The notes under the pieces: model-generated
Seen by the model: only the letters and a program-made list of their open reading frames with translations
The model's database searches: none
Told to the model about the DNA's origin: nothing
In this document: in pieces, positions 36,045-48,300 of the stretch
How the letters are laid out: each line of letters begins with the position of its first letter
Position numbering within the stretch: position 1 is the first letter of the stretch
Assembly (NCBI GenBank): GCA_037176845.1
Contig: JAYKXP010000012.1
Location: 831,988 to 895,987, forward strand
Source of the DNA: Paramarasmius palmivorus
Lineage: Eukaryota; Basidiomycota; Agaricomycetes; Agaricales; Marasmiaceae
Length of the DNA stretch: 64,000 bases
Direction of reading: 5' to 3'
Position numbers and translations under genes: made by a program

Positions 36045-36305
36045 AGTGACGTGTTGATTTTGGGGTGCTCACTGAATTCTGGCTGTGTTAACAGTGAGAA
36101 TAGAAGCGTTCTCAGCTGTCATATATGAGAACGTTGCATGCGTCCGAAATCCTTGTGGCTGCTCTCTCACTTGAACCCCCATCATCCCCTACTTCCACTT
36201 CCACTTCCTTTCCATCCACAATCCATTTTACTCGATTGCAGCCGCCCTTTCTTTCAGGAGCTTTCACTACGTCCGTGCTCTTCCTCGTCTTTGCTGCATC
36301 CAACG
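36045..36305 (+). promoter_or_regulatory. Conserved upstream region of copy B
   Basis: Counterpart of 18431-18690 on the opposite strand. It carries the complement of the shared block (TTCCATCCACAATCCATTTT) roughly 80-100 bases before the start codon and TTGGGGTGCTCACTGAATTC at the far end. No TATA box could be assigned with confidence. Confidence 0.5.
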
Positions 36306-39300
36306 ATGTCCGATACGCCAGAAAACATTGGCACTACCCTTGCCGGCGGCATCCAAGATGTCTCCGCCCTTCTTCCCCTTCTTGGAACTGAACAAGTCGA
36401 GCGTCACGTCGGCTCCGCACTCGAAAAAGGATACCTCTACGCCGCCGCTTCCAACTTGTCGCTATTCGGTAGCCTTGGAAGTGCCAAGGCAGCCTTTGCG
36501 ACGTGCGTCGGCACTATCACGCACCGCAGGTTTTATGGAGGCCAGTGGTTAGATGACGCAGGGTTTGGTACAGCTGGGTCTGTCACGTCGATGGTGACGA
36601 TTGACAAGGACACAGGGCTGTATGGTGCGGAGGCCAAGCTGAAGCTGCTGCTGGAGGAGCAGCATATTGATGATCCAAACCTGGTTTCAGGGTTTGAATG
36701 GTCTGGGTGGAGACGTGCAGAGGGAGAATATGATGCAGTCAAGGCTGAGAATCAATGGAGTTTTGGGCGAGATTATCCAGAAGGAAGTTTGTCCTTTTCA
36801 GTATGTGAAGTACATTGCTACTGCAATTGATGCCTGAAAACTGGACACAGAACTATTGGGAGTGCATAATCAATGATCTCCAAGAACGAGACTATCGAGA
36901 GCTCGGTCGTGATGTTAAGGGTGCATTCAAGAGGTTTACAGGTTTCCAAATCCCCCATGTAATCAGAATGGTATGTTCCATGCTAGCTGACTGTACAAAA
37001 TCTCACAATCCTTCCCTTGGTAGTATCTAATGTCATGGAATGTATTGTTAATACTGGCATCTTCCCTATGTGCCATCTTCAGCATCACCCCCTACATCTA
37101 CCTTGCCAGCCAACAGTGGAATAATCCCTTGTCATGGGTTTATCCTGTCCTCCGTTCCTTTGGCTCATTCCTATGTGCTGTATGTATCCAGTTAGCATTA
37201 CAGCTCCGAATACACCGCATCACCAACACAAGCCTTAAATGGATGAAAGCCAAATACAAGAAAGACAGTGTTCTTGAGGGAACATACACACAAAAAGTGC
37301 AGCCCCTTGAACAGCGTATTCGTGCTTATCTTCATCAGCATGAACCACCTTCCAGCACAGAGCAAGGGAGAGAAAATGTGCCAAATGATGAGCTAAAAGC
37401 TCTCTTGGCTGTTTCCCCTGTGCTTGTTATCTACCAACTCTTGATTGCTGCTGGCATGGTGATGATTGTTGTTGGCTATGTTGGCTGCTTCAGCATTGTC
37501 AAGAGCAGCAATGCTCCAGCTGGACCTTATGTGTGGTTTGGGATGGAGGCCTTCCTCTCCCTGCTTCGGATGGTGCTATGGGGGTTGAACCCATCATGGG
37601 ATGAGAGTACAGGCTTGACAATGAAGCTTAAACTCCATACTACTGATGATGATGATGATCCGTATTATCCCCTTATTACAACACCATATGACAGTGCAGA
37701 ACTTGGCTTTGTAGAGAAGTTGTCTTCTCCAAAGCCATTCACTGTCTTCAGTGAGGCTGAGTTCTTTGCAGCTGCAACTTCATGGATTGGACCTATCCAG
37801 CGACTTGGAGCAAATGCAATTACACTGTATTATGCACTGCTTCCTATTGCCAGCACAGAACCTCAAGATGGTTCAGCTAGGGCTGCATCTAAAGACCTCA
37901 GTATCACAATCCTTTTTACAGATTCACGCTCATTAACATTTCTGTGGAGTGGAAACACCAATCCTTCCAACAATGTCTTCTCATCTGAGCTGAAGATGGT
38001 CTCAGGTTCAAGCTCACACTACCAGGTTTTGCTTGGTGATCAAATTAAACAGGAAAATGATGGCTTTTTGCGTAGCCAGCTGTTTTATGAGGTTCAGGAG
38101 CATGCACAAGAACTACGTAGAAGACTCTTTTCATCTGAAGAGAAGCAGAATGATCTGCTTCTTGTTTGGAACCTCTCCCCCACTCCTCATGATCAGAAGC
38201 CTCATCCTTCTACTGGACTTATTCTTGCTAGTCCTAAGTTGTCAGATCATGACAACGAATACCTCAATCTGGCACAACTGCGGAATTCAGTGTTTCAATA
38301 CCTTGAGAGCCAGCAATGTGCACACAGGAACACTGTTACAGAAGCAGCAAATGGGACTTTGGAATTGCATGGTGTAGACTCAATGGTCTTGGAGACTGAA
38401 ATATCCAACATCATTGAGTGTGCTATTCTTGAGGTGTATATATGGGAAAGGGAATTGATGTTTGTTGATCACAGGAGATCAAAAGACAAAAGGCTTGCAT
38501 CCCAGCTTTACCCTGAGTGCTTGCAAGCAATGAATACACGGATTACAGCCCAAAAGGACAAAGCCTTTTTGCGATATAAGGAGCATGGATGGAAGGAGGC
38601 CAATGATCCTGAGTCAAAGTTGATAACAGAGTTGACAAAGGCTTGGGATCATCTACACGGCACATTACAATCATTGAGGTCCCATATTGATATCAATGAT
38701 CTTAGTCAAAGAATCCAGACAATACGTACATCAGCACAAATTGGAATGGAGTCTGCTGGAGCCCCAACCACATCAATTCAAAATCATTTTATAGAACTCA
38801 TTTCTAAGACAGTATCTGCAGTCTTTGATACTGAGGCCAATTGGAGTGGTGATGAACCTCGAGAAGAAAGGCTATCAAATCTATGGCTTTTGCTTACAGC
38901 AATAACAGTGGAGCCACTGATGCCTGATAATAGATGGTCATTATACACCTCTTTTACTCAGAAAAGCACTATTTCTTCTTTGGCCCTCACTTACACCTTC
39001 AACATTCAAAATGTCTGTGCACTTGAGGTGCAAGGAGATGCTTTGCAAAGGCAATATTTGAAACAGGCACTACACACACAACAGAACAGCAGTCAACAAA
39101 AACAACTGGCAACTCTTATCCTCCAATCTTTTAACTCCAACTCATCTGACCTCAAATCAGCCCTCACTAACTATATCACCAAACACCCAAGCATCCTCTG
39201 TCTTGCTGGAACAAAGTGCCATAAACCAGGAGAAGCCTGTGAAGAGCCACACTGCAAGGCAATTCTCACAAATCAGGAACTATGGAAGAAGAGTGTGGCA

Positions 39301-39747
39301 AAGGGGTTAGGTTTTGCATATCAGGTGGGATTTGAGGCCTGCGATAATTGGGATGTCCAAGCTAAAGGAGATTACATTCAATTGTGGGATACAGGAAGAG
39401 CCCTGGTGTTGTTTTATGCCCCAAGTGCAGGAGAGGTCACTATTATGTTATCTGTGCATAACAGATATGATGAGCCAATTGAGCTAGAGGCAACTCTAAA
39501 GTCAGATCTGGATGGGAGACCAGTTACAAAGACACAGGAAGTCTCTGCTGGTAAAAAAGAAAGGAAGAATGAGCAGGACAATGTTGTCTTTGTGTTTTCT
39601 GTGCAGGAGGGTGTTGAAGAGATTACAATCCAAGCCTATTGGCAGTATAAATGGGAGATCCATGGACTTGTAAAGGTCCAATGGAAGAGTAGGGATGAGG
39701 TAGAGCAAGGAGTGGAAAGTGGATTGGAGGACAGAGGGGGAGAGTAG
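36306..39747 (+). CDS. Large multi-pass membrane protein, copy B (1112 aa)
   Basis: Three exons, 36306-36800, 36851-36970 and 37024-39747, join in phase 0 across introns of 50 and 53 nt (GTATGT..CAG and GTATGT..TAG). Residues 1-205 form a soluble N-terminus (start MSDTPENIGTT, later GGQWLDDAGF). Exon 3 opens with hydrophobic spans at about 211-232, 245-266, 335-363 and 374-391, then a hydrophilic domain of about 700 residues with coiled-coil-like stretches. Near the C-terminus a Cys/His segment (CHKPGEACEEPHC) could bind a metal. I recognise the architecture as an uncharacterised family common in agaricomycetes; its function is unknown. The inverted copy A conserves exon lengths and the Cys/His segment. 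An upstream in-frame ATG at 36138 exists, but the start at 36306 is the one conserved in copy A. Confidence 0.85.
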
Positions 39748-40071
39748 GCATCTTGTGAATACTGTGGTGATGGAAGGTCAAGGTGTTAACAAGATCACAA
39801 ATAGTTTATTTTGCCACATGAAATATATAGAAAGATGATACATGGCATTGTTCTGAGATAGCAGTATATATTAGACATATGAAATAAGACTAAAATCCAG
39901 AATACTTATATGATCAAAACATAGGCTCTTCTTCTACAACATATTCACTTGCCAGAGCTCCACACAAGTACACCCATGGATTACTCATACCCATATTCAC
40001 AGATATTTGGGTGACAGAAGGTCATATCTGTATCCGTGTATACTTATCTCACAGATACAGATGTGCAGATA
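39748..40071. other. No gene seen (324 bp)
   Basis: A/T-rich 3' flank of the copy B gene, followed by the target site of the gypsy element. Confidence 0.5.
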
Positions 40072-40076
40072 TTTAC

Positions 40077-40521
40077 TGTGATGGAGCGTAGCTTTTTCCT
40101 TTCATTTCTCTAAGTCCCCTTATCTATTTTCTTATCTTCATCTTATCATTTTCCACTTATATCGCGTACAGCCTCTCATCCACCGGAACATTCCACATCA
40201 TTCTTCCATTGTTCTACATCTTTCCGTATCATTCTGATTGTTTACTTGTACAATTCTCGCTGAGACAGACTCTTCACATATAAACCATAGCTGTAGATGC
40301 CTAGTTCCCCATCTTGACCTCTTGGTCATTTGGGCTAGGCAAGTCATCTTGTATTTTATTCCTTTAGTTATGCTAACTTGGTCATTTGAGCTAGTATCTG
40401 ACTTGTGTCTGCCTGCTCAACGTCATATAGAGCCTTGTGCCTACGCCGGATCACCCCCTTTTCTCTTATCATCATCGCTCAGCACCGCTATCCGTAGAGA
40501 GGTAGTTGGTTTGCCCTCACA
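40077..40521 (+). repeat. 5' LTR of the gypsy element
   Basis: 445 bp, starting TGTGATGGAG and ending GCCCTCACA. Differs from the 3' LTR at seven positions that I could see, all transitions. Confidence 0.95.
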
Positions 40522-40790
40522 TTAGGTCAAGATCTCATTGAACACCATTGACCTGGTAGCGTCAACCTCGTTCAAGGTACACCCTGGCAGACACAGCAAC
40601 CATTACACCCCCACCCCCTTTTGACTGTTCCTCCTGCACACACTCCTATAACACTGATAACCAATGTGACAACCATCTCCACGACGACGACTACTGGTGG
40701 AACTGTGACACCAGCCCCTGCCCAAACCGACTGCACAATCCATTAGACTGGGCCGACGACATCTACAAAGACCCCCGCTTATTTCCTGCC

Positions 40791-42005
40791 ATGTCTGATA
40801 ACGCTCCTCCTGCACAATCCCAGAACAAGACCCTGCTGCAAGCACTGCTTGTCAGCCAAAAGGCACTCACTGACTTGATGGCCGTGCTCACCACCCAGAT
40901 GTCATCCAAAGCAGACCAGCGAAGCTGCTCCGAAAAGCCAGCAGTGTTCGCAGGAGATGGAGACAGCGCTGACACTCACCGATTCCTCGCGGCATTCTCA
41001 GTTTATGGATGGAACTCTAAGAGGGAGATGAACATCCAGGATGCAGATGGACAGTACTACCGCAACGACCGGGTGTGGATTAGTACAGCGCTGTCATTCA
41101 TGACAAAGGACACAGCTCTCTGGGCCACTCCTTACATGGAGGAGTACTCGTTGGGAAGGCCCATATTTGGTGACAACTGGGCCATGTTCGAGGCAGCTTT
41201 CAAGCTCTGCTTTGAGAGCGTAGACGAGAAGGAGGATGCCAAGCACCGCCTCAAGGCTCTCCATCAGGACAAGATGACGGTGGCAGAGTACACAGCCAAG
41301 TTCAAGGAGCTCATGGGACGCACCGGCTACTCCACAGAGGACCTCTGTGACCGGTTCTACGATAACCTCAGTCGTGCATTCCGCGACAAGTTGGTCCTTG
41401 CCATTGGAAGGAGCACCAAAACCTTCGACGAGTTGGTTCAGACATCAATCGAGGTCGACAACCACTTCCGTCAGTATGACGCTGAAAAGTGTTTGGAAGC
41501 ACAAGCTTGACCCCAAGGCCCATGACCCTTCTGGAGCAACCGCCAACTCCCCAATCCCCCACGTACCTTGCCCTTTCCTGCCGCTGCGCCAGCACCAACA
41601 TTTCCAACACGTGACCCCAATGCCATGGACATTGACGCTAATCGTACCTGTGCAGACTGGCTTCGCCTGATGAATGGCAAGTGCTTTGGCTGTGGTTCGA
41701 CAGAGCACCGGCAACGTGATGGGGGCCATGAAAGGGAGATTTGCAACTGGTGCCGCAGAAATGGACACCGGGAAGCAGTCTGTTTCAATAAGTGGCTGGG
41801 AAGGCCTCGTGGAACGAGTGGACAACGTGTTGCCGCCACTGAAACACCTGCCACTGAACAGGCGCTACCAACTCCACCTGCCGCAGCCCCAACAACCCCA
41901 ACTCCAGCTCGGACCACACCACCAACGGGTCTGGACGCTCTCATTGCGCAAATGGAGCAGCTCCAGATGCAAATCGCTACCATCCGTGCCGAGCAGCGTT
42001 TTTAG
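40791..42005 (+). pseudogene. Gypsy gag with two nonsense codons
   Basis: The capsid region (about 40920-41490) has the Ty3-type pattern, with FAGDGDSADTHRFLAAF early and a C-terminal helix-rich part. A Cys/His region follows at about 41680-41790 (CFGCGSTEH and CNWCRRNGHREAVC, the second a CCHC knuckle). The start is the first ATG after the leader. Two TGA codons, 41508-41510 and 41523-41525, break the frame; both fit CGA to TGA changes, after which the same frame continues to a TAG at 42003-42005. That last stop is probably the natural gag terminus, because pol continues in the -1 frame from there. Confidence 0.9.
41996..42005 (+). other. Candidate -1 frameshift site at the gag/pol junction
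   Basis: Gag ends CGT TTT TAG on a run of five T residues. Pol is open in the -1 frame across this point (GCG TTT TTA GAA GGG) and continues into the protease once the MITE is removed. A Phe tRNA on TTT can re-pair after slipping back one base. Ty3/gypsy elements often use a programmed shift here; in this case it is inferred from frame geometry only. Confidence 0.5.
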
Positions 42006-44998
42006 AAGGGGTGCCTCCTAAGGCTACGAGAGTCACACCCCCAAATACATCTTTTATCTCCGTCTCGCCGTCGTCGTATGATTCTGTTTCATCATGTACA
42101 ATATCTATCCCAGTTGTCGACAAAAATGAAAACTATTTTCACATACAGTGTATTACGGCTCCTTTACACACGGTGGTTCCTTTACACAGAATTTTATCCT
42201 GACCCTGTTTCTTTGTATTGTTGCTGGAAAAAAATCAAGTACATTGATTTAATGACTAGCTTGAGCTTGCAATTTTTTTCGAGAGAAACTGAGCACATCG
42301 AGGGGGTACAAAAATCGCATCCTTGTCGGTGAGACAAATTTGGGTTTGTGTGAACTTTGCGTGATTTTATGCAGCTCGTTTATATCATCTTATGAGCTCC
42401 AAAAAATTGTAGCATACTCTAGCAATCACTAGCTTTGGGATAAGCTAAAAATCAAGGGAAAAGGTCAGGAATTGACAGAGGTATAAATCATTTTGTTTTG
42501 AGCGTGACAGGTGCTTGCGCTTAACCATTTCCCACCATCTTTCACAGGCGGCGAGATAGTGTGAGTCACAGCTGTCACACGGCGTGTAAAGGAACCATTT
42601 TGCGTGACATTTCTACCCTCTTCAAATTTTGACGTCTCATATATCATCTACTTGTTCTAGGTCCACAAAAAAAAATGAGAAGGCTCTCAAGATGATTCAT
42701 AGTAAGCCTACGCAACAATTTTGGGATAATATTTAAGTTTGAGCTCATAATGAAAGAATTACAACTAGGTGTGTAAAGGAGCCGTAATACACTGTACGCG
42801 CGCGCTTGAAAGGACACAATCGAGAAAAGGATGTAGTAGCCATGATCGACAGTGGAGCTACTGGGCTGTTCATTGGGAAGAGATGGGTGGAGGAGCAACG
42901 TGTTGAAAGATACTGTCTGCGAAGGCAGATTTCACTCTACAATATCGACAGTAGTCAGAATCGTGCAGGGAGTATCGAGGAGTTTGCTAGATTGAGGATG
43001 AAGATTGGAGAGCATGAGGAGGAAGTAGAGTTGTTGATCACTGACCTAGGCCCTGAAGACGTAGTGCTAGGGCTGCCTTGGCTGAGAAAGGTGAACCCTG
43101 CCATTGACTGGGCTAAAGGTGTGATGAAAATCAAAATAGAGGAGGAGCAGGAAGAAGAGGCCCAGACAGAGGAGACAGAGCGGTGGGAGCAGATCAGAGG
43201 CAACAGAAGACAGCGTAGGCAGTGGCAGAAAGATGGTGTATTGGAGCATGCAAGCGACGAACTGTGGGTGGCAGCAGGAGTGACGTACGCAGCAGAGCTG
43301 GCATTTGAGGAGTCGAAAAGGAAGGAGAAGAAGAGCATGGAGGAGATCATGCCTGAGGAGTACCACCAATACCGCAAGGTGTTTTCGGAGGAAGAATCCC
43401 ATCGACTACCTGAGCACAAACCCTGGGACCACACCATTGACCTCAAACCCGATGCTCCAGAGACTATCCGATCCAAAGTATACCCCATGTCGGTCAACGA
43501 GCAGACCGAGTTGGATGCATTTCTGGAGGAAAACCTGCGCAAAGGATACATAGTTCCATCCAAGTCACCCCTCGCCTCTCCAGTCTTCTTTGTCAAGAAG
43601 AAGGATGGGAAACTTCGGTTCGTACAGGACTACCGCAAGCTCAATGAATTCACCGTCAAGAATCGATACCCCCTTCCTTTAGCTACCGACATCATCAACC
43701 GCCTGAAAGGTGCCAAGTACTTCACCAAGCTGGATGTTCGGTGGGGATACAACAACGTGCGCATCAAGGAAGGAGACGAGTGGAAGGCAGCATTCACCAC
43801 CAGTCGAGGACTGTTCGAACCACAAGTCATGTTCTTTGGCCTCACCAATTCTCCAGCAACATTCCAGGCCCTCATGAACTCCATCTTCGCAGACCTCATT
43901 GCCAAGGGCAAGGTAGCAGTATACCTGGATGACATCCTCATCTACAGTGCGACCATGGAGGAGCATCGTGCCACGACCCACAAAGTGCTGAAAAGACTTC
44001 AGGAGTATGACCTCTACCTTCGGCCAGAGAAGTGTGAATTCGACCAACAGCAGGTGGAATATCTCGGTATGGTAATATGGGAAGGCCAGGTCACCATGGA
44101 CCCAGTCAAAGTATGAGCAGTCAAAGAGTGGAGCACACCCCGCAACCTTTGTGAGCTTCGTGGATTCATCGGCTTTGCCAACTTCTACTGACGTTTCATC
44201 AAAGACTTCTCCAAGATTGCTCGACCCCTGCACGACCTCACCAAGAAAGAGCAACGGTGGGACTGGGGAAGGCGACATCAGGAAGCCTTTGATACCCTGA
44301 AGAAGGCTTTCACTGAGGAGCCAATACTGGTGATGTGGGATCCGGAACGGCCAATCCGAGTGGAAGTGGACGCCTCAGGCTACGCTACTGGCAGAGTTAT
44401 CCTTCAACAGCAGGATGATGGATTATGGCACCCAGTGGCATATCAATCAGAGAGCATGGCACCAGCTGAGAGGAACTACGAGATCTACGACCAAGAGATG
44501 TTAGCAATCATCCGAGCCCTTGAAGACTGGCGCCACTACTTGGAAGGACTTCCTCAGTCATTTGAGATAATCACCGACCACCGAAACCTGGAGTACTGGA
44601 GGACAGCTCAGGACCTGACTCGTCATCAAGCCCGATGGGCACTTTGGCTGTCACGGTTTGACTTCCGTCTGACACACAAACCTGGCAAAACGAACACTCA
44701 GGCAGACCCCCTGTCGTGAATCTCAGAGCTGCAGGTGTTGGATGCTGAGGACAATCGTGAGCAGGTAGTTCTGAAGCCAGAGATGTTTGCGAAGATTGGA
44801 GCTGCGCGAGTAGGAGGAGATGCCCTAGAGGAAAGAATACGCAGGGGAGTAGAGAGAGAAGCAGAGGTACTGCAGGCAGTAGAGGCGCTGGAGAAGGACG
44901 GGGCGAGGAAGTTGGCCAACAGTCTAGTGGAGTGGGAAGAAGACGACGGCCTGGTGTACTATAAGGGGAAGCTGTACATTCCGGCAGATGAAGGTTTG
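42006..44998 (+). pseudogene. Gypsy pol, protease to RNase H (broken)
   Basis: The protein region holds a protease (DSGATG near 42848), reverse transcriptase (LRFVQDYRKLN near 43612, FFGLTNSP near 43833, YLDD near 43921) and RNase H (EVDASG near 44360, ITDHRNLEYW near 44572). The frame is interrupted by the MITE at 42146-42794, which adds 651 bp with its target duplication and so keeps phase but brings stops. Three TGA codons (44114-44116, 44189-44191, 44717-44719) stand where arginine is expected, for example in NFY*RFIKDF and DPLS*I. Coding runs up to the KDZ insertion point and resumes at 58615. Confidence 0.92.
42146..42794. mobile_element. MITE, TA-flanked, 26-bp perfect terminal repeats
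   Basis: The element starts CAGTGTATTACGGC and ends with the exact complement; the terminal repeat is perfect over 26 bp. It is flanked by TA on both sides (42144-42145 and 42795-42796), as in Tc1/mariner-type insertions. A second inverted pair, TGGTTCCTTTACAC, lies inside (about 42174 and about 42577). It has no coding capacity. When it is removed, the pol frame reads through. Confidence 0.9.
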
Positions 44999-45070
44999 CA
45001 GCCTTAGAGGCTCCAGCAAGGCATGAGAGATGTTAATATCCAATCCAATTCCATGTGTCTCAGAGGGCAC
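44999..45070 (+). repeat. Left terminal inverted repeat of the KDZ element
   Basis: Imperfect match over about 65 bp to the complement of 58550-58614, with shared blocks AGAGGC, AGATGTTAAT and CATGTGTCTC. Confidence 0.8.
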
Positions 45071-45345
45071 TTACCAATGCCCAATAAGGGAAATGTAAGC
45101 CTGCGGACAGTGTGTAACAGCCAATTGCAACAACCAAAAAGCCAGTTGGGGGATTGAACACATACACAGGATTTAACACCTTTAATTCAGGTGATCAAAC
45201 CACTATACTAAGGAACTATGTTATAGTTAAGTTATATCTACGCTATTGCTACAAGATTCAATAAAAATAACAATACAATAAATGCCAGACAAAAAATACA
45301 TGAATAACACACTAACAATATCAGGGGAATAATGAAATCAGACTC
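45071..45345. other. Left subterminal region of the KDZ element, tRNA-like remnant
   Basis: Non-coding. Minus-strand bases around 45150-45215 contain a box A-like TATAGTGGTT, a perfect CACCT..AGGTG stem around a 7-base loop, and a box B-like GTTCAATCCC. The loop lacks the conserved U33 and the T-stem does not pair, so this is at most a tRNA-derived remnant. Confidence 0.3.
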
Positions 45346-48300
45346 CTACCATCCATGAACATCAGGATCCCTGTCTTTCTCACCTTCCTCACTCTCATCT
45401 CCGTCTACTCCGAGAGGGGAATCATCTGACAGGTCCGTGTTCTCACCGTTTCCACCATCCACATCATCCAAATCGTCCTCATAATCATCAACTTCCTCAT
45501 CCGGCATATCCGTGTGATCCTGATCCTCTGAGCACTCGATTTCCTCCACCTTTTCCAGTGGCATCTGCCATTCCAACTGGAACCTTGCTTTCAGGGATCG
45601 TTGTACAGACGCCTGCGACAGCGCATATGCTGTATATCCTTCGCGTTCAGTGCTCCGTAAGTCGAAATCGATTTCTGTGCACTCCTCCCACTGGATAGCC
45701 CGCCACTCCAAAAACGCCAGCGTGCGGCGCATCTCTTCTTGCACCAACGCAACCTCCTCAATGGCCCGCCTTGCACGTGCCCGACTCTTACACCACTCTA
45801 CTCGCAGAATCTCGTTCTCATTCTCGTCGGCTCCATCTTCAATATCAATCTTCCCACCAGCTGTCCAAATCCACGATAGGTCTTTGCGCGTCTCTCCAGT
45901 TCCATGCTTGCTCCGGTGTTCCCACTGCTGTCGATCAGGGGGAATGAGGTCTAGATCTCCGAGAGTTGTTTCTTCATTCTCCCATTCCTCCTCCTCCTCT
46001 TCCTCCTCCTGTCCCTCGTCTTTGTCTTTCTCCTCTCTAGCCACAATTTCCCTGAAAATCCGGAGCCGCTCTACTTCTCCCTGATCGTCCTCGTCGTTGC
46101 CTTTCTGTCCTGGACCGACTTTCAGTGAAGCAGGATCGCGATAACTTCTGATGTCTTCGCTTCTGAGGGGCCGCAGAACCATCTCCCAATCTCCTGGGCC
46201 CATGAGCTTGAGGTATGCACTGCGTGCCACCCTGTAGCGAGAGGCATACCACTTAGCACGACGTACGACGCGATTGATGATTTCCCGTGATTTCCCAGAC
46301 GCTCGCTGACCGCGTACGTTCCTGTTCTTGAACAGCACCATTCTTGTCTTGACCCGTAGCGTATGACGCACGCCATGCAGTGAGTTGAAGCATCTAGCAC
46401 GCTGAAGCTGGCCTTCCACTCGACGTAACCCAGACACGCACAGTCTATCGATGAGGTCTTCGGGCAGTTCCGACGGTAGCCACAATTTGACAGATTCTGG
46501 GTCCGAATCCATGGTGTCCTCGCTCTGGGCTGTGTCCGTGAGATGCTGCAACAAGCCAGGCATGTAAATCGGTTGAAGATCTTGATATGCTCGCAGCCTT
46601 CGACGCACGGCGTTGCGTTGATCCGTCAGTTTGCGAGACTGTCTGACCGTCTGCTCCCGCTTCTGCTCGTCCTTCAACTGCTTGAGTTTATCCCTATGAA
46701 TTGAACCAGAAACGAGGTTAGAATAAGCCGCAGGGGACGAGGGATAGTGACGTACTGCAAATCTCGAATTCCTAGACCCATGACGATGAAACCGGCCGCG
46801 CTGACAGAGTGATATTGGGTGCCACCCTGCTGGAGACGCTTTTCTTCCTCTAACGACAATTCTTGTAGTGCTTGTTCTTCACTAACAACTGCATGAACGA
46901 ATGTGTGAGCTCCTTCAGATAGAACTTTGACCACCGGTACTCACACTCCTCCTCAATATGATACGGGTTCGGTACGTTCTTCCTTGGATAGGCAGCTGCT
47001 TCCCAGTCCCTGCACATTTTATCCCACTTATCCGTTAGCTCCAGCGGTAGGTTCGAAGTTAGCGCCTCATGGGCAACGACCTGTAGGTCGCGATCCTTGA
47101 TTGCATCTTTACGTCTTCGAGCCAGAGCTTTCCCTGATATTCACATCAGCATCTCCAAGATCCTTAATACCAAGCCCAGGACTTACCCATCGTGATATAC
47201 TTGTCCCAGTTCCAGCCATTCGCATGCGAGTCGATAGTATCCTCTCTTGCGCCAGGCCCCATTGTCTTGGTTGTGTTCCCAAGGTTGTTGTGTTCTCCCC
47301 ATACCCTCTCCATACCCTCTCCATCAGTGTACCCACTGCCCTCTATCAAGTTGAGGTTGTATTGCTGGTGATCGCCTCCCTGCTTGTGCCCAGGTTCGTG
47401 CAGTTTACCTATAGCAGGTGTAACCTTCATGAAACTCGGAGATGGGAATACTATCTCCTCCGGCCAGCCAAGAACCCGACGATAAAGGTGTACGAACCAT
47501 TGACAGGCAATATCGTACACCAAGATAGCTTTCACCAACAAGAGAAAGCTGCGCATCGCAACACCGAGGATGTAGTCCATATTACGATATCTACGAACAG
47601 TCCGGCATTAGCTCGTGCTATATAAAAAGTTATATAATGACCTACCGTTCGCCCTTATGCAGATTCCCAAGCTTCGCGAACATGTCGGTATGGCCACAGC
47701 ACACACCTCCAACCCCCGTATATCGAAGTCCCTTGGAGAATTTGGTGTTTTGTTTGGCTAGAGCCGCTAGCGGGACACACGTTGTGATCTGGCCATTTGT
47801 CAGTAGTCCGCTTGAATTCTAGAAACAAAGCAGTCACCTCGTCGCCTTCTGGGTCCTGCAAGACATAGGTTTCATATTCTTTGCGTTTAACGAACAATCC
47901 CAGACCGTTATTCAATGACGGATCTCGAGAGTGCGACGATACCATTTGCTCCTTCAGCCTGAAATTCGCGTCCATGCACAAACACAGCTGATAGAGGAAG
48001 CTACAGACTTTTCAGCATACTGTTCGCATGGTAATGGCAAATTACTTACATTGCTCCTGCCCGCTCCCAGTTGTCTGGAAGGTTAATGCCTGGACGCGGA
48101 CATGAAGGACATTGGACAACGAGACGGCCTTCTTTCGATCGTTGATTCTCAACATCACCCTCGATACCTTCAATTCCATCGGGATCATGACCTGCGCCAC
48201 TCCAGATCACCATTTTCAGATGTCGCCACTGGCGAATCATCAACAACAAAGGCCAATAACGAGTCTTGGGTACCTTCATGCCAGTACCATCAGATAACTT

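Noticed and set aside
15052..39747. Reading the inverted pair as an intact, recent palindrome
   Set aside because: The intervening DNA and the 3' parts of the genes are too diverged, so any inverted duplication is old.
45650..46084. 144-codon plus-strand Ser-rich frame
   Set aside because: Antisense to the acidic and basic C-terminal exon of the KDZ transposase; the Ser run mirrors Glu codons.
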